The position numbers and the translations under genes are program-made. A stretch of DNA of 64,000 nt from Agrobacterium rubi TR3 = NBRC 13261 (GTDB taxonomy: Bacteria; Pseudomonadota; Alphaproteobacteria; Rhizobiales; Rhizobiaceae), in the NCBI RefSeq assembly GCF_000739935.1, contig NZ_BBJU01000015.1, forward strand, positions 62,001-126,000, written 5' to 3'. Below the pieces are notes generated by a model. The model was not told the origin of the DNA and made no database searches. It worked only from the letters and a program-made list of their open reading frames with translations. The stretch's first letter is position 1, and each line of letters begins with the position of its first letter. Positions 36,268-43,853 of this stretch are shown one piece after another.

Positions 36268-37821
36268 ATGGACAAGGGTGGAGGCGAAAACAATCCCATT
36301 GATCTGAATGCTTTGCGGAAACAGCTTTCACAGAAGGCTCGAGAGGCCAACCCAGCCTCCCGCGAGCCGGTTACACTCAATCCGCTCGCACTTCAGGTCG
36401 CCAACCAGCTTCGTGGCACCAGCCATTCCCCCAATATCGTCATCGGGCAATTGCGACTTTTCGAATTCGTCATTCTGACGCTGATTGGCATTGTCATTAA
36501 TGTGCTGGAAACGCCGCAGGAATTCAGCTCGCAAATCGTCCTGATCGCAATCTGCATCTGGAATGGCGCAATCTCGTCCATGCTGCTGCTGGTCACCGAT
36601 TGCTATCAGCTTCCCCTGCTGCGCCGCCCTGTGCAGACGATACCAAGGGTTCTAGGTTCGCTTCTGGCTGCATTCGCACTCACCATCGTCACAATGATGA
36701 TGCTCCTGCCCCAGACGGTCTATTCCTGGCAAACCTTGGGCGTATGGTTTGCGGTCAGCGCGGTTTTCATTCTCATCGAGCGAATCATTGTCGGCCTCGC
36801 CATTCGCCACTGGGGCCGCAATGGCGTCATGGAACGGCGTGCCGTGATCGTGGGTGGCGGACAGGCGGCGAAGGATCTGATCCGCTCTCTCGAAGATCAC
36901 GACAACGATATCCGCATCTGCGGCATTTTCGACGACCGTAAAAGTGCGCGCTCTCCCGAGGTCGTGGCCGGTTACCCGAAGCTCGGAACCTTTGCCGAAC
37001 TGGTGGAATTTGCGCGTCTGACGAAGCTCGACATGCTGATCATTTCCATTCCCATGAGTGCGGAAGCACGTATATTGGAGCTCATCCGGCAATTGTGGGT
37101 GCTGCCTGTCGATATTCGCATTGCAGCCCAGGCCAACAAGCTACGCTTTCGCCCCCGCTCCTACTCCCACATAGGCAACGTGCCGATGCTGGATGTGATG
37201 GACAAGCCGTTGCGCGACTGGGATTCGGTTGCCAAGCGCGTTTTTGACGTCGTCTTCAGCATCATCTGCATCGCGATTCTCTGGCCGGTGATGCTGGGTG
37301 CGGCCATCGCGGTCAAATCGAACTCCAAGGGACCCGTGCTGTTCAAGCAGAAACGGCATGGTTTCAACAACGAAACGATCAATGTCTGGAAGTTTCGGTC
37401 CATGTACACGGAGATGAGCGACCCGACCGCGAAGAAGGCTGTGACCAAGAACGATCCACGCGTCACGCCGATTGGTCGATTCTTGCGAAAATCATCGATC
37501 GATGAATTGCCGCAACTCTTCAATGTTCTGGCTGGCGATCTTTCGCTTGTGGGTCCACGCCCCCATGCCGTCCATGCGCAGACGGGCGACCTGAAATACA
37601 CCGAAGTCGTCGAGCATTATTTTGCACGTCATAAGGTTAAACCCGGCGTTACAGGCTGGGCGCAAATAAATGGCTGGCGTGGTGAGATAGATCACGGGGA
37701 CAAGATCAAAAATCGCACGGCCTATGATCTTTATTACATCGAGAACTGGTCACTGTTGCTTGATCTCAAAATTCTCGTTTTGACGCCGATCCGTCTGCTG
37801 AAATCGGAAAACGCCTATTAA
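36268..37821 (+). CDS. Undecaprenyl-phosphate glucose phosphotransferase (WcaJ/ExoY-type initiating transferase)
   Basis: 517 residues. Four or five membrane helices in the first half, a CoA_binding/Rossmann-like middle (RAVIVGGGQAAKDLI), then the bacterial sugar transferase domain from about residue 325. That domain has KRVFDVVFSI, GPVLFKQKRHGFNN, KFRSMYTEM, SIDELPQLFNVLAGDLSLVGPRP and GWAQINGWRGE. It places the first sugar phosphate on undecaprenyl phosphate. It probably acts with the Wza-like protein upstream. No glycosyltransferases, flippase or polymerase lie nearby, so the rest of the pathway is elsewhere. Confidence 0.92.
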   Translation: MDKGGGENNPIDLNALRKQLSQKAREANPASREPVTLNPLALQVANQLRGTSHSPNIVIGQLRLFEFVILTLIGIVINVLETPQEFSSQIVLIAICIWNGAISSMLLLVTDCYQLPLLRRPVQTIPRVLGSLLAAFALTIVTMMMLLPQTVYSWQTLGVWFAVSAVFILIERIIVGLAIRHWGRNGVMERRAVIVGGGQAAKDLIRSLEDHDNDIRICGIFDDRKSARSPEVVAGYPKLGTFAELVEFARLTKLDMLIISIPMSAEARILELIRQLWVLPVDIRIAAQANKLRFRPRSYSHIGNVPMLDVMDKPLRDWDSVAKRVFDVVFSIICIAILWPVMLGAAIAVKSNSKGPVLFKQKRHGFNNETINVWKFRSMYTEMSDPTAKKAVTKNDPRVTPIGRFLRKSSIDELPQLFNVLAGDLSLVGPRPHAVHAQTGDLKYTEVVEHYFARHKVKPGVTGWAQINGWRGEIDHGDKIKNRTAYDLYYIENWSLLLDLKILVLTPIRLLKSENAY

Positions 37822-37885
37822 AGGTGCGGAACCTCTTGCGAATTCATGCGTTTAGCGCTCGCATATTTCTGCACAGGGGAAACAC

Positions 37886-38035
37886 ATGACACGATCAAAC
37901 AATCTCTACTTCATTATCGGCGCGCTGCTGATCGCCGTCGTCGGACTGAGCGTTTATGTCTGGCACGAAGAAAGCAAGCCCAAGGGCGTCGAAATGAAGA
38001 TCGGGCCAAATGGCGTCTCCGTTCAGGAGAATTAA
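37886..38035 (+). CDS. 49-residue single-span membrane protein
   Basis: ATG at 37886 with AGGGGA seven to twelve bases upstream; stop at 38033. Residues 7-26 form one membrane helix (LYFIIGALLIAVVGLSVYVW), followed by a charged tail with KPKGVEMKIGPNGVSVQEN. The clean ribosome site, helix and structured tail make it a real gene. Not recognised beyond that. A terminator follows. Confidence 0.7.
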   Translation: MTRSNNLYFIIGALLIAVVGLSVYVWHEESKPKGVEMKIGPNGVSVQEN

Positions 38036-38067
38036 GCGCCTCCAGCTTCGCGCAGGTTGAGAAATCT

Positions 38068-38115
38068 AGACCGGTTTGTGTCAGGTATATTTCACCTCAC
38101 ACACACCGGTCTTTT
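38068..38115 (+). terminator. Terminator after the 49-residue protein gene
   Basis: AGACCGGT and ACCGGTCT, extended by GTGT/ACAC pairing, with a long loop and a following TTTT. Confidence 0.7.
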
Positions 38116-38210
38116 CATGAGAGTGGACCATAGCAATGCTCGCTTTAACCAAAAGCGATAGGCTTTCGCAGATGCATGCGACGAGCTGAGAATTAGGGAC
38201 GCCACACAGC

Positions 38211-38792
38211 ATGGTCTCCGGACTTGCCACTTCCGTCAAGCTTCTGTCCACGGAGCTTGCGTTGAAAGCCATTCAATCCCACGAAGCCGCAGCTCCGCAC
38301 AGGGCGCACTTCAGCCAATCCGAAACCGATGAGGAGGTCTCTCATATCGAGACGACGATCATCGGTTCGACGCCGACACCCGCCGACGAGCCTGTCGACG
38401 CTGATACGACCGATATCGACCTCACCTGCGCCATTACAGATCCTGCCTTCTTGAAAAGCCTGAAGACAAGGCTGCTCGAAATGTCAGACGATCCCACATG
38501 CGCGTTTCAGGGACAGGCCATGCTCAAAGCAGCTGACGCCAGCACCCTCAAAATCTTCGACCCCATCGAAGGCGTGGTCCTCACCGCATGGGGCGATGCG
38601 GCCACGCAGGACGTTCCTGGCACGATCGATGCCATCGGTTGGAGCCCGTTTCTCAAGCAGCATATTCAGCGTGAGCACGGCACGGCCTATGCCAAGGACG
38701 AAAACGGCAGCTACATCGATATCATGTCCGGCGAGAGCGCCTATTTCGGCAGCGTCGGCAACAAATATTACTATTTCACCTGGCCGCAATAA
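38211..38792 (+). CDS. Unknown rhizobial protein
   Basis: 193 residues, ATG start, only weak ribosome site. The first 70 residues are low-complexity, acidic and Thr/Pro-rich. The rest looks folded, with two Cys (LTCAIT and PTCAFQG) and an aromatic end GNKYYYFTW. No signal peptide or membrane helix. No family recognised. It is the last chromosomal gene before the satellite-like island. Confidence 0.6.
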   Translation: MVSGLATSVKLLSTELALKAIQSHEAAAPHRAHFSQSETDEEVSHIETTIIGSTPTPADEPVDADTTDIDLTCAITDPAFLKSLKTRLLEMSDDPTCAFQGQAMLKAADASTLKIFDPIEGVVLTAWGDAATQDVPGTIDAIGWSPFLKQHIQREHGTAYAKDENGSYIDIMSGESAYFGSVGNKYYYFTWPQ

Positions 38793-38800
38793 GCCTATCG

Positions 38801-38860
38801 CCAGCATAGCCAATCTCCGGATTGGCTATGCTGGGTCGCGACCCAGCAATTCATGAATTG
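38801..38860. repeat. Three consecutive perfect palindromes next to the island
   Basis: A 15-bp perfect hairpin with loop tccg (38801-38834), the 16-bp palindrome CTGGGTCGCGACCCAG (38831-38846) and the 14-bp palindrome CAATTCATGAATTG (38847-38860). They overlap or abut and end 40 bases before attL. The first may terminate the preceding gene; the others look like protein-binding sites. Confidence 0.8.
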
Positions 38861-38900
38861 TTGTAGAATTGGAAAAAGGTACGGGGAATACCTTGAAGAC

Positions 38901-38947
38901 AATGGTCGGAGCGGCGGGATTCGAACCCACGACCCCTTGACCCCCAG
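38901..38947. repeat. attL: 47-bp direct repeat of the tRNA-Pro 3' end
   Basis: Identical over 47 bases to 50908-50954, which is the 3' part of the intact tRNA-Pro. It contains no complete tRNA: the sequence diverges immediately after CCCCCAG. It marks the left boundary of the island, 170 bases before the integrase. Confidence 0.93.
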
Positions 38948-39082
38948 AAATATGCCGCGCCTAAAGAGACGCAACTATCCATAACGCCAAATTACATGCA
39001 ATCCCTTGCCTCATAAGCGATTGTTCGATTATGTTGCCCGCTGTTATCAACACTGCGTAACGCCCTCTAACACACGAAATGT

Positions 39083-39184
39083 GTTACCCCGCGTTACCCC
39101 AGAGGGCATTTGATCCATGGCTAAACGCTCTGCGAAAACACTTACAATTCTCGCCGTAAAAGGCGCCCAGGGTAACGGGGTAAC
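39083..39184. promoter_or_regulatory. GTTACCCC repeats around the integrase start
   Basis: Direct copies GTTACCCC at 39083-39090 and 39093-39100 are 10 bp (one helical turn) apart, with an inverted copy GGGGTAAC at 39177-39184 inside int. Candidate arm-type integrase sites or int operator. Confidence 0.4.
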
Positions 39185-40493
39185 AAGACAGGAAATTCCA
39201 GACGCAGCTTTGCCGGGTCTGTATCTGGTCATCCAGCCTGGGGGCTCGAAGTCGTGGGCGTTGCGGTATCGGCAAGATGGAAAGCCTGCGAAATTGACAC
39301 TCGGGCCGGTAATCAACGAGCGAGAAAGCCCCCTCGATGGCGATCCTTCTATCGGCAGTGGCATGACCCTCACAGAGGCGCGCAAGGTTGCCAGACGAGA
39401 GCTTCAGGCTTTGACCGAGGGACAGAGCCTGGCGCGGAGAAAAGCTGAAGTTGCTGTCCTGGCGGCTTCCAAAGCTTTGGACGAAGACTTCCTCGTAGAG
39501 CGCTTGGCCTCGAAGTTTATCGAGCGGTACGCAAAACCAAAGAACAAGACGTGGACCGAGACGGAGCGGCAATTCAAGAAAGAGATCGGATATCGCGACG
39601 AAGCCACCGGCACCACATTCAAGGCCGACTGGTTCGGTCGCGACGTTCGAGATTTGCGGAAGGCAGACGTGGTGAAGCTGCTGGACTCGATCGTTGATCG
39701 AGGCAGTGCGATCACCAGTAACCGAGTTTATGCGACGTTGAGCACTTGGTTTGGCTGGATGGTCGGCCGCGATATCATCGCTTCAAATCCAATGACAGGT
39801 CTAAGGAAGCTTAGCGTCGAGTCCTCTCGTGATCGCATCCTTACAGATGACGAACTCCGCGTTTTCTGGGCTGCTACGCTGGCGCACCCTTATCCGTTTG
39901 GTCCAATGTGGCGATTGCTGCTTGTTACAGCGCAACGCCGTCAGGAGGTTGCCGGATTGGAATGGTCTGAGTTGTCTCTTGGCGACGACCCACACTGGCT
40001 GCTCCCACGTTCGCGTTCAAAGAATGGCCGAGAGAATTTCTTGCCCTTGTGCGACATGGGCAAAGCTGAACTAAAAGCGATTGATCGCCAGAAGGGGCAA
40101 AGATTTGTCTTCAGCACCACTGGGCAGACCGCAGTAAGCGGTTTCTCACGTTCAAAAGCGAGGCTGGACGCCACTATGGTCGCGATAATGCAGCAGGAGG
40201 CCAATGAGCGAGGTGAAGACGCGTCTAAGGTGAGACTGCAACAATGGGGGCTGCACGACCTGCGACGCACAGCAGCCTCAGGAATGGCGCGACTAGGACA
40301 ACCAATCCACGTGATCGAGGCAATTTTGAACCACACTGGAGGGTCTATTTCAGGGGTCGCTGCGGTCTATAATCGACATGACTATCGTGATGAAAAGCGA
40401 TCCGCATTGATTGCGTGGGAAGATTTCGTCTCACGCTTGGTCACAACAGAATCGGCGGGAAATGTCATTCAGCTCCGGAACGGCCGGTTGTAG
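39117..40493 (+). CDS. int: Tyrosine-recombinase integrase (P4/DUF4102 type)
   Basis: 458 residues, ATG with AGAGGG upstream. The N-terminal DUF4102 arm-binding domain (GLYLVIQPGGSKSWALRYR) is followed by a core-binding domain and a catalytic domain. The latter has Arg in TAQRRQEV, HxxR in LHDLRRTAASG, a later His in LNHTGG and nucleophile Tyr in AVYNRHDY. P4-type integrases use tRNA 3' ends, and this one is next to attL made from tRNA-Pro. All catalytic residues appear present, so the element may still excise. Confidence 0.95.
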   Translation: MAKRSAKTLTILAVKGAQGNGVTRQEIPDAALPGLYLVIQPGGSKSWALRYRQDGKPAKLTLGPVINERESPLDGDPSIGSGMTLTEARKVARRELQALTEGQSLARRKAEVAVLAASKALDEDFLVERLASKFIERYAKPKNKTWTETERQFKKEIGYRDEATGTTFKADWFGRDVRDLRKADVVKLLDSIVDRGSAITSNRVYATLSTWFGWMVGRDIIASNPMTGLRKLSVESSRDRILTDDELRVFWAATLAHPYPFGPMWRLLLVTAQRRQEVAGLEWSELSLGDDPHWLLPRSRSKNGRENFLPLCDMGKAELKAIDRQKGQRFVFSTTGQTAVSGFSRSKARLDATMVAIMQQEANERGEDASKVRLQQWGLHDLRRTAASGMARLGQPIHVIEAILNHTGGSISGVAAVYNRHDYRDEKRSALIAWEDFVSRLVTTESAGNVIQLRNGRL

Positions 40494-40593
40494 TCGAAGA
40501 ATATTTTGCATCCGCTCAAGCCTGGGAAAATCTGCTTACATGTCAATTACTTCGTCAAATACGTGATCGCTTTGGGCGCGATTTTCATTGTAC

Positions 40594-40611
40594 AAAACGA
40601 GTATTCGTTTT
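40594..40611. promoter_or_regulatory. Perfect inverted repeat upstream of alpA-like gene
   Basis: AAAACGA-gtat-TCGTTTT, 18 bp, about 123 bases before the AlpA-like start codon. Likely operator for a dimeric regulator of the element's rightward genes. Confidence 0.4.
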
Positions 40612-40733
40612 AGTGCGCATTATTTGAAACAGTATAAACTGCAACCTCACTCATCAATCTAGCAACTTTCAGTGCGTTTTTCGTTGTATATCGTGATGTA
40701 ATATTTGCCATAGTTACGCAAATGGAGACAATC

Positions 40734-40940
40734 ATGAATAGCAGCGCTGTAGAAAACGAAAATATATACATAACTGCACCCGAGGTCGTCCGACGGTATC
40801 ATATCACGAGCATGACGCTTCATCGTTGGTTAAAAGACGATGGTCTCAATTTTCCCCGTCCCATGGTTGTTCGCAAGCGCCGGCTATTTGTGGCAGCCGA
40901 GCTAGACGCTTTCGATGAGCAGCAGAGGGCAGCCCGATGA
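40734..40940 (+). CDS. AlpA-like/excisionase-type HTH regulator
   Basis: 68 residues from ATG at 40734 (GGAG six bases upstream; ATG at 40722 overlaps that site). MerR-like winged helix: APEVVRRYHITSMTLHRWLKD, then FPRPMVVRKRRLFVAAELDAF is the typical AlpA wing. AlpA proteins activate int and excision in P4-like elements and in Gram-negative PICIs. It is directly downstream of int, and its stop overlaps the next start (ATGA). Confidence 0.8.
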   Translation: MNSSAVENENIYITAPEVVRRYHITSMTLHRWLKDDGLNFPRPMVVRKRRLFVAAELDAFDEQQRAAR

Positions 40941-41167
40941 AAATCAAATTGAGCAAGACGGTTTTCATCACTCTCAATGACGACGGCTCAATCACGCAGC
41001 AGTCAGAATCTTCCGTCGCAATTCCTGGTTTACCTGAGATCCAAATCCACGGCTTCGGCGCTGTCCAGGACTGGCTAGGCGTGTTGCTTCGTGAGGGTCG
41101 ATCTGACCTGATCGAGGCTGTCCAGCGCCTCCTGAACGCCGCTGAAGGCGACGGAGGCGCGAAATGA
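40937..41167 (+). CDS. Small unknown protein of the island
   Basis: 76 residues, ATG overlapping the AlpA-like stop by four bases. Beta-rich first half (KTVFITLNDDGSITQQ) and an amphipathic helix (DLIEAVQRLLNAAEG). Its own stop overlaps the next start by four bases. Not recognised; the chain of overlaps shows a single operon from alpA onwards. Confidence 0.65.
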   Translation: MKIKLSKTVFITLNDDGSITQQSESSVAIPGLPEIQIHGFGAVQDWLGVLLREGRSDLIEAVQRLLNAAEGDGGAK

Positions 41168-41886
41168 AGGCGGAGCGGTTGTCGGCTGCAAAAGACGCGC
41201 TTGGCAGTTTGCAGGAACAGCCAGGCTTTGACCTGAGCGATTTCCAGAAATGGGAGTTGGCGGATTTTTCATCTCGGTTTGGTATTTCGACGGAGGATGC
41301 TCGAAAACTCTGCCGAGAGACGGAGCGTCATGAGGTTGCAGTTGGTTTCACCCGTCTGAAGCTGTGGCATGACGCCATATTGGTCAATGCGACGATGTCA
41401 GCGGTGGAAAAGGTCGCAGCTCTCCGCGTTTGGTCTTTTGTCAACCACAGCCATCTGTACGCGTGGCCATCACAGGATCGGCTAGCAAAGGAGCTCGGAT
41501 ACTCCCGAGGTCCGAACCTTGGAAAGGCTCTCCGTCGTTCATTTGAACTAGGTGCGTATTCGCCAGTGCCAATAAGGGATCTTCCTATCGATCTCCGGGA
41601 CATGGCCGTGAAGGGTTCTGGCCGATCAATGCGTGGCGTGGCGTACCGGTTGAATCCGGTTGAAAAATGGGCCGAAGAAGCTGCAGCTTTTGCCTCGTTG
41701 CAAAAAGGTGACATGTTCCGTGGTGGAACACTGGAAGGTTCCATGGCGCACCACCTTAACAGTGAACTGAACCATCAACTGGCTGCGCCAGCTTCTCCAT
41801 ACATATCTGTTGGAGAGTCACCACTGACGTTTCAACCAGTGGATAGCTCTCAGTATGGCAATGATGGAGGTAAACTCTATGGTTGA
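41164..41886 (+). CDS. Winged-helix replication-initiator-like protein
   Basis: 240 residues. Residues about 75-130 have the winged-helix pattern of plasmid/phage Rep or regulator proteins: VAALRVWSFVNHSHLYAWPSQ, then DRLAKELGYSRGPNLGKALRRSFELGA, where a helix-turn-helix precedes a wing. The N-terminal 60 residues are helical, and the C-terminal 70 are polar and low-complexity. Position after alpA matches the primase/Rep gene of Gram-negative PICIs, but no primase or helicase motif is visible. It could instead be a transcription regulator. Confidence 0.6.
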   Translation: MKAERLSAAKDALGSLQEQPGFDLSDFQKWELADFSSRFGISTEDARKLCRETERHEVAVGFTRLKLWHDAILVNATMSAVEKVAALRVWSFVNHSHLYAWPSQDRLAKELGYSRGPNLGKALRRSFELGAYSPVPIRDLPIDLRDMAVKGSGRSMRGVAYRLNPVEKWAEEAAAFASLQKGDMFRGGTLEGSMAHHLNSELNHQLAAPASPYISVGESPLTFQPVDSSQYGNDGGKLYG

Positions 41887-42163
41887 GCTGTTTGTTCTGG
41901 ATCAAAGCGATGAAGTGCTTGTGCGGCTGGAGGCTGCCAAACTGTGCGGTAAGCGCCAACTCACCAAGATCAATCGTCTGCGAGAGTTGGAGCGCCAGTT
42001 AATCCTCGAGGCAGTGAGAGGAGGAGCGAAGCGGTGGGAGGCAATCAAGCGTGCCGACGAGTTTGCTGCTGCCCTTGGAGTGCGCTTAGCCATCATAGAG
42101 GAACGCTCTTTGCGGCCAAGCGCTACAGTTCTCGGTCTTCCACACGCGAGGGCAGCGCTATGA
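41879..42163 (+). CDS. Small helical protein of the island
   Basis: 94 residues from ATG at 41879, with GGAGG eight bases upstream, overlapping the previous gene by eight bases. Mostly helical with many Arg and Leu (KINRLRELERQLILEAVRGG). Unknown function. Confidence 0.6.
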   Translation: MVELFVLDQSDEVLVRLEAAKLCGKRQLTKINRLRELERQLILEAVRGGAKRWEAIKRADEFAAALGVRLAIIEERSLRPSATVLGLPHARAAL

Positions 42164-42351
42164 GCCGCGTCATGGACTGTGCCGTCCAAGCAATGGTGAT
42201 GATGGAGACGCTCCGCCCGCGCTCCCCCCCACGGGTAGGTTCTTCCCGGCCCACCCCCCACCGCCCGCGGGTCATCTGCAGCGCACTTTGTGACATGCGA
42301 ATACGCTTTTTGAATCGCGTTTCCATTTCCGTTTTCAGGAGGAAAAGATGA
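42160..42351 (+). CDS. Doubtful 63-residue protein
   Basis: Starts in an ATGA overlap with the previous gene and ends in an ATGA overlap with the terminase gene, which favours a real coupled gene. The product is Arg/Pro-rich without recognisable structure, and base composition is odd (runs of C). It may simply be a bridge of translation. Confidence 0.35.
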   Translation: MSRVMDCAVQAMVMMETLRPRSPPRVGSSRPTPHRPRVICSALCDMRIRFLNRVSISVFRRKR

Positions 42352-42917
42352 ACGATATCAACGAAATTGAAGTTTCGGCTCGACAACTTGCGGAAATGCT
42401 TGGCGTTTCAGACCGCCGCGTCCGGCAATTGGCAGACCAGGGGGTGGTTGTTCGAGGCGGAAAGACCGGCCGCTATCTGCTTTCAGCTTCGGTCAAAGGC
42501 TACGTTTCAGAAACCAAAGCCGCTTCGACTGACGAGGCGGGCCAATTGCTGATCGCGATGCGGAAACAAAAGCTTGACCGTGAAAAGCTGAAGTCCCGGA
42601 TCTCTGACGGCGAGCTGATCGAGGTCGGAGCGTTCGATCTGCACGCAATCGGCGTTCGACGCGCCCTCGAAAAGAGCTCGCAAGTTTTGGACCGCGCATT
42701 GATGCCCGTGCTGAAGAATGCGTCTGCCGTGAACACAGTCGTTAACGCGTACCATGACGCTTTGCAGAGCTGGCTGGATGCCGCTGAAACCGTAATCAAG
42801 CGCGGTGCCGACCAGCAAGATCTGAATGAGTTTTTCGGAGGCCAAGCAACGCCTAGCGAAGCTCGCAAGGCAGCTCGCCGCAAACCACGCAAATCGGAGG
42901 CTTCCGTCGATGAATGA
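42348..42917 (+). CDS. terS: Terminase small subunit, Nu1 type
   Basis: 189 residues. N-terminal winged helix SARQLAEMLGVSDRRVRQLADQGVV with wing GKTGRYLLSASVKGYV is characteristic of Nu1/phage DNA-packaging proteins. A coiled-coil follows (LLIAMRKQKLDREKLKSR), then a helical oligomerisation part. TerS recognises pac/cos DNA. There is no TerL gene in the island. A solitary terS is the hallmark by which PICIs redirect a helper phage's TerL to their own DNA. GGAGG ribosome site; overlaps the next gene by eight bases. Confidence 0.82.
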   Translation: MNDINEIEVSARQLAEMLGVSDRRVRQLADQGVVVRGGKTGRYLLSASVKGYVSETKAASTDEAGQLLIAMRKQKLDREKLKSRISDGELIEVGAFDLHAIGVRRALEKSSQVLDRALMPVLKNASAVNTVVNAYHDALQSWLDAAETVIKRGADQQDLNEFFGGQATPSEARKAARRKPRKSEASVDE

Positions 42918-43272
42918 TTTTGTGACCCAAAAACGTGAACTGTTAATTCGGTCCGTCTCGAAGATCCTGACGCCGAGACCCCGCGAAGTCCGAGAGATGC
43001 CTTTCCGGCAACGCGTGCTCCGGGTCAATGCTGAAGTCGACCGGCTCGTGTTGGCAAAGGCCGTTGCCGATGGTGCCACCGTCGTCCCAGATCCGGTCGT
43101 GCCGCACGCGCTACGGTTCAGCCTGAAAACACGGGCGTGGCTCGAATTGCTCGAGCCAGAGTTGGCGGGGGCGACAGGCCGCGAACCGTTGTCACGCAAA
43201 ATGTTGAAATCGCTGTCGATGAATGGCCTGCTCACCCACCTTGAAGACGAAATCGGAAGGCACACGAAATGA
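42910..43272 (+). CDS. Unknown basic protein after terS
   Basis: 120 residues from ATG at 42910, overlapping the terS stop, with GGAGG nine bases upstream. Basic, helical and Arg/Leu-rich (PREVREMPFRQRVLRVNAEVDRL). In a packaging operon it may modify capsid or terminase function, but no motif supports this. Stop overlaps the next start (ATGA). Confidence 0.6.
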   Translation: MNDFVTQKRELLIRSVSKILTPRPREVREMPFRQRVLRVNAEVDRLVLAKAVADGATVVPDPVVPHALRFSLKTRAWLELLEPELAGATGREPLSRKMLKSLSMNGLLTHLEDEIGRHTK

Positions 43273-43508
43273 CCAGCACAATCGCAGTAATTTCCGCTCG
43301 GGTGGTCTGCCAAGCGATCCAGCTTGAAGACGGCCGAACCATCGCGATCGAACTTACAAACCCGCTGCCGCAGTTCGCGATCGTTCGTCGAGAAGGAGAC
43401 GACGTCTCTATCCTCGCAATGAGAGAGGACGAAGAGACCGCAGTCGCGGAAGCACAGCGGATTGCTGGCCAGCTCGAAGCCCTTTCGAACGCGGGGGCGA
43501 TCCATTGA
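43269..43508 (+). CDS. Small unknown protein
   Basis: 79 residues. Beta-rich N-terminal half (VVCQAIQLEDGRTIAIEL), helical C-terminus. Part of the overlapping chain. Not recognised. Confidence 0.6.
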   Translation: MTSTIAVISARVVCQAIQLEDGRTIAIELTNPLPQFAIVRREGDDVSILAMREDEETAVAEAQRIAGQLEALSNAGAIH

Positions 43509-43825
43509 AATACGACGCCGACGACGAACTGCCGTTTTACGATCGACCAGAACTCACGCTTGATCGCCTGGTGCGATTCATAGTCGTTGCTGAAAACGTG
43601 CCAGGGAGCGATTTCTGCAAATCCGGTTGCATGGGTACCGCCACACGGATCGCTTTAGAGCTCGGGCTCACGGTCGAACAGGCCCATCACCGGGTTTTCG
43701 CTCGGTATGAGGATTATTTCAAAATGTTCGATCTCGACCGAGCGGCTTTCATTCGTGGTGCAGCTCTATTGCGGTCTCAGTACGGTGACGAAAGATTGCG
43801 CGAACTTTATGCGCTGAAACAATGA
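43505..43825 (+). CDS. Small unknown protein, last of the rightward operon
   Basis: 106 residues with TTG start overlapping the previous stop. It has a Cys pair (DFCKSGCMG) and an otherwise helical chain ending LYALKQ. It could be metal-binding. The terminator at 43830 follows immediately. Confidence 0.55.
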   Translation: MKYDADDELPFYDRPELTLDRLVRFIVVAENVPGSDFCKSGCMGTATRIALELGLTVEQAHHRVFARYEDYFKMFDLDRAAFIRGAALLRSQYGDERLRELYALKQ

Positions 43826-43827
43826 TT

Positions 43828-43852
43828 GAGGGGCCGAAAGGCCCCTTCTTTG
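43828..43852. terminator. Bidirectional terminator between convergent island operons
   Basis: GGGGCC, loop GAAA, GGCCCC with ttctttgg after it on the plus strand. It separates the rightward terS operon from the leftward tape-measure gene. Confidence 0.75.
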
Positions 43853-43853
43853 G

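Noticed and set aside
38901-38947. A second complete tRNA-Pro gene at the left repeat
   Set aside because: Sequence diverges after the anticodon-side segment; no 5' half is present, so it is an att copy.
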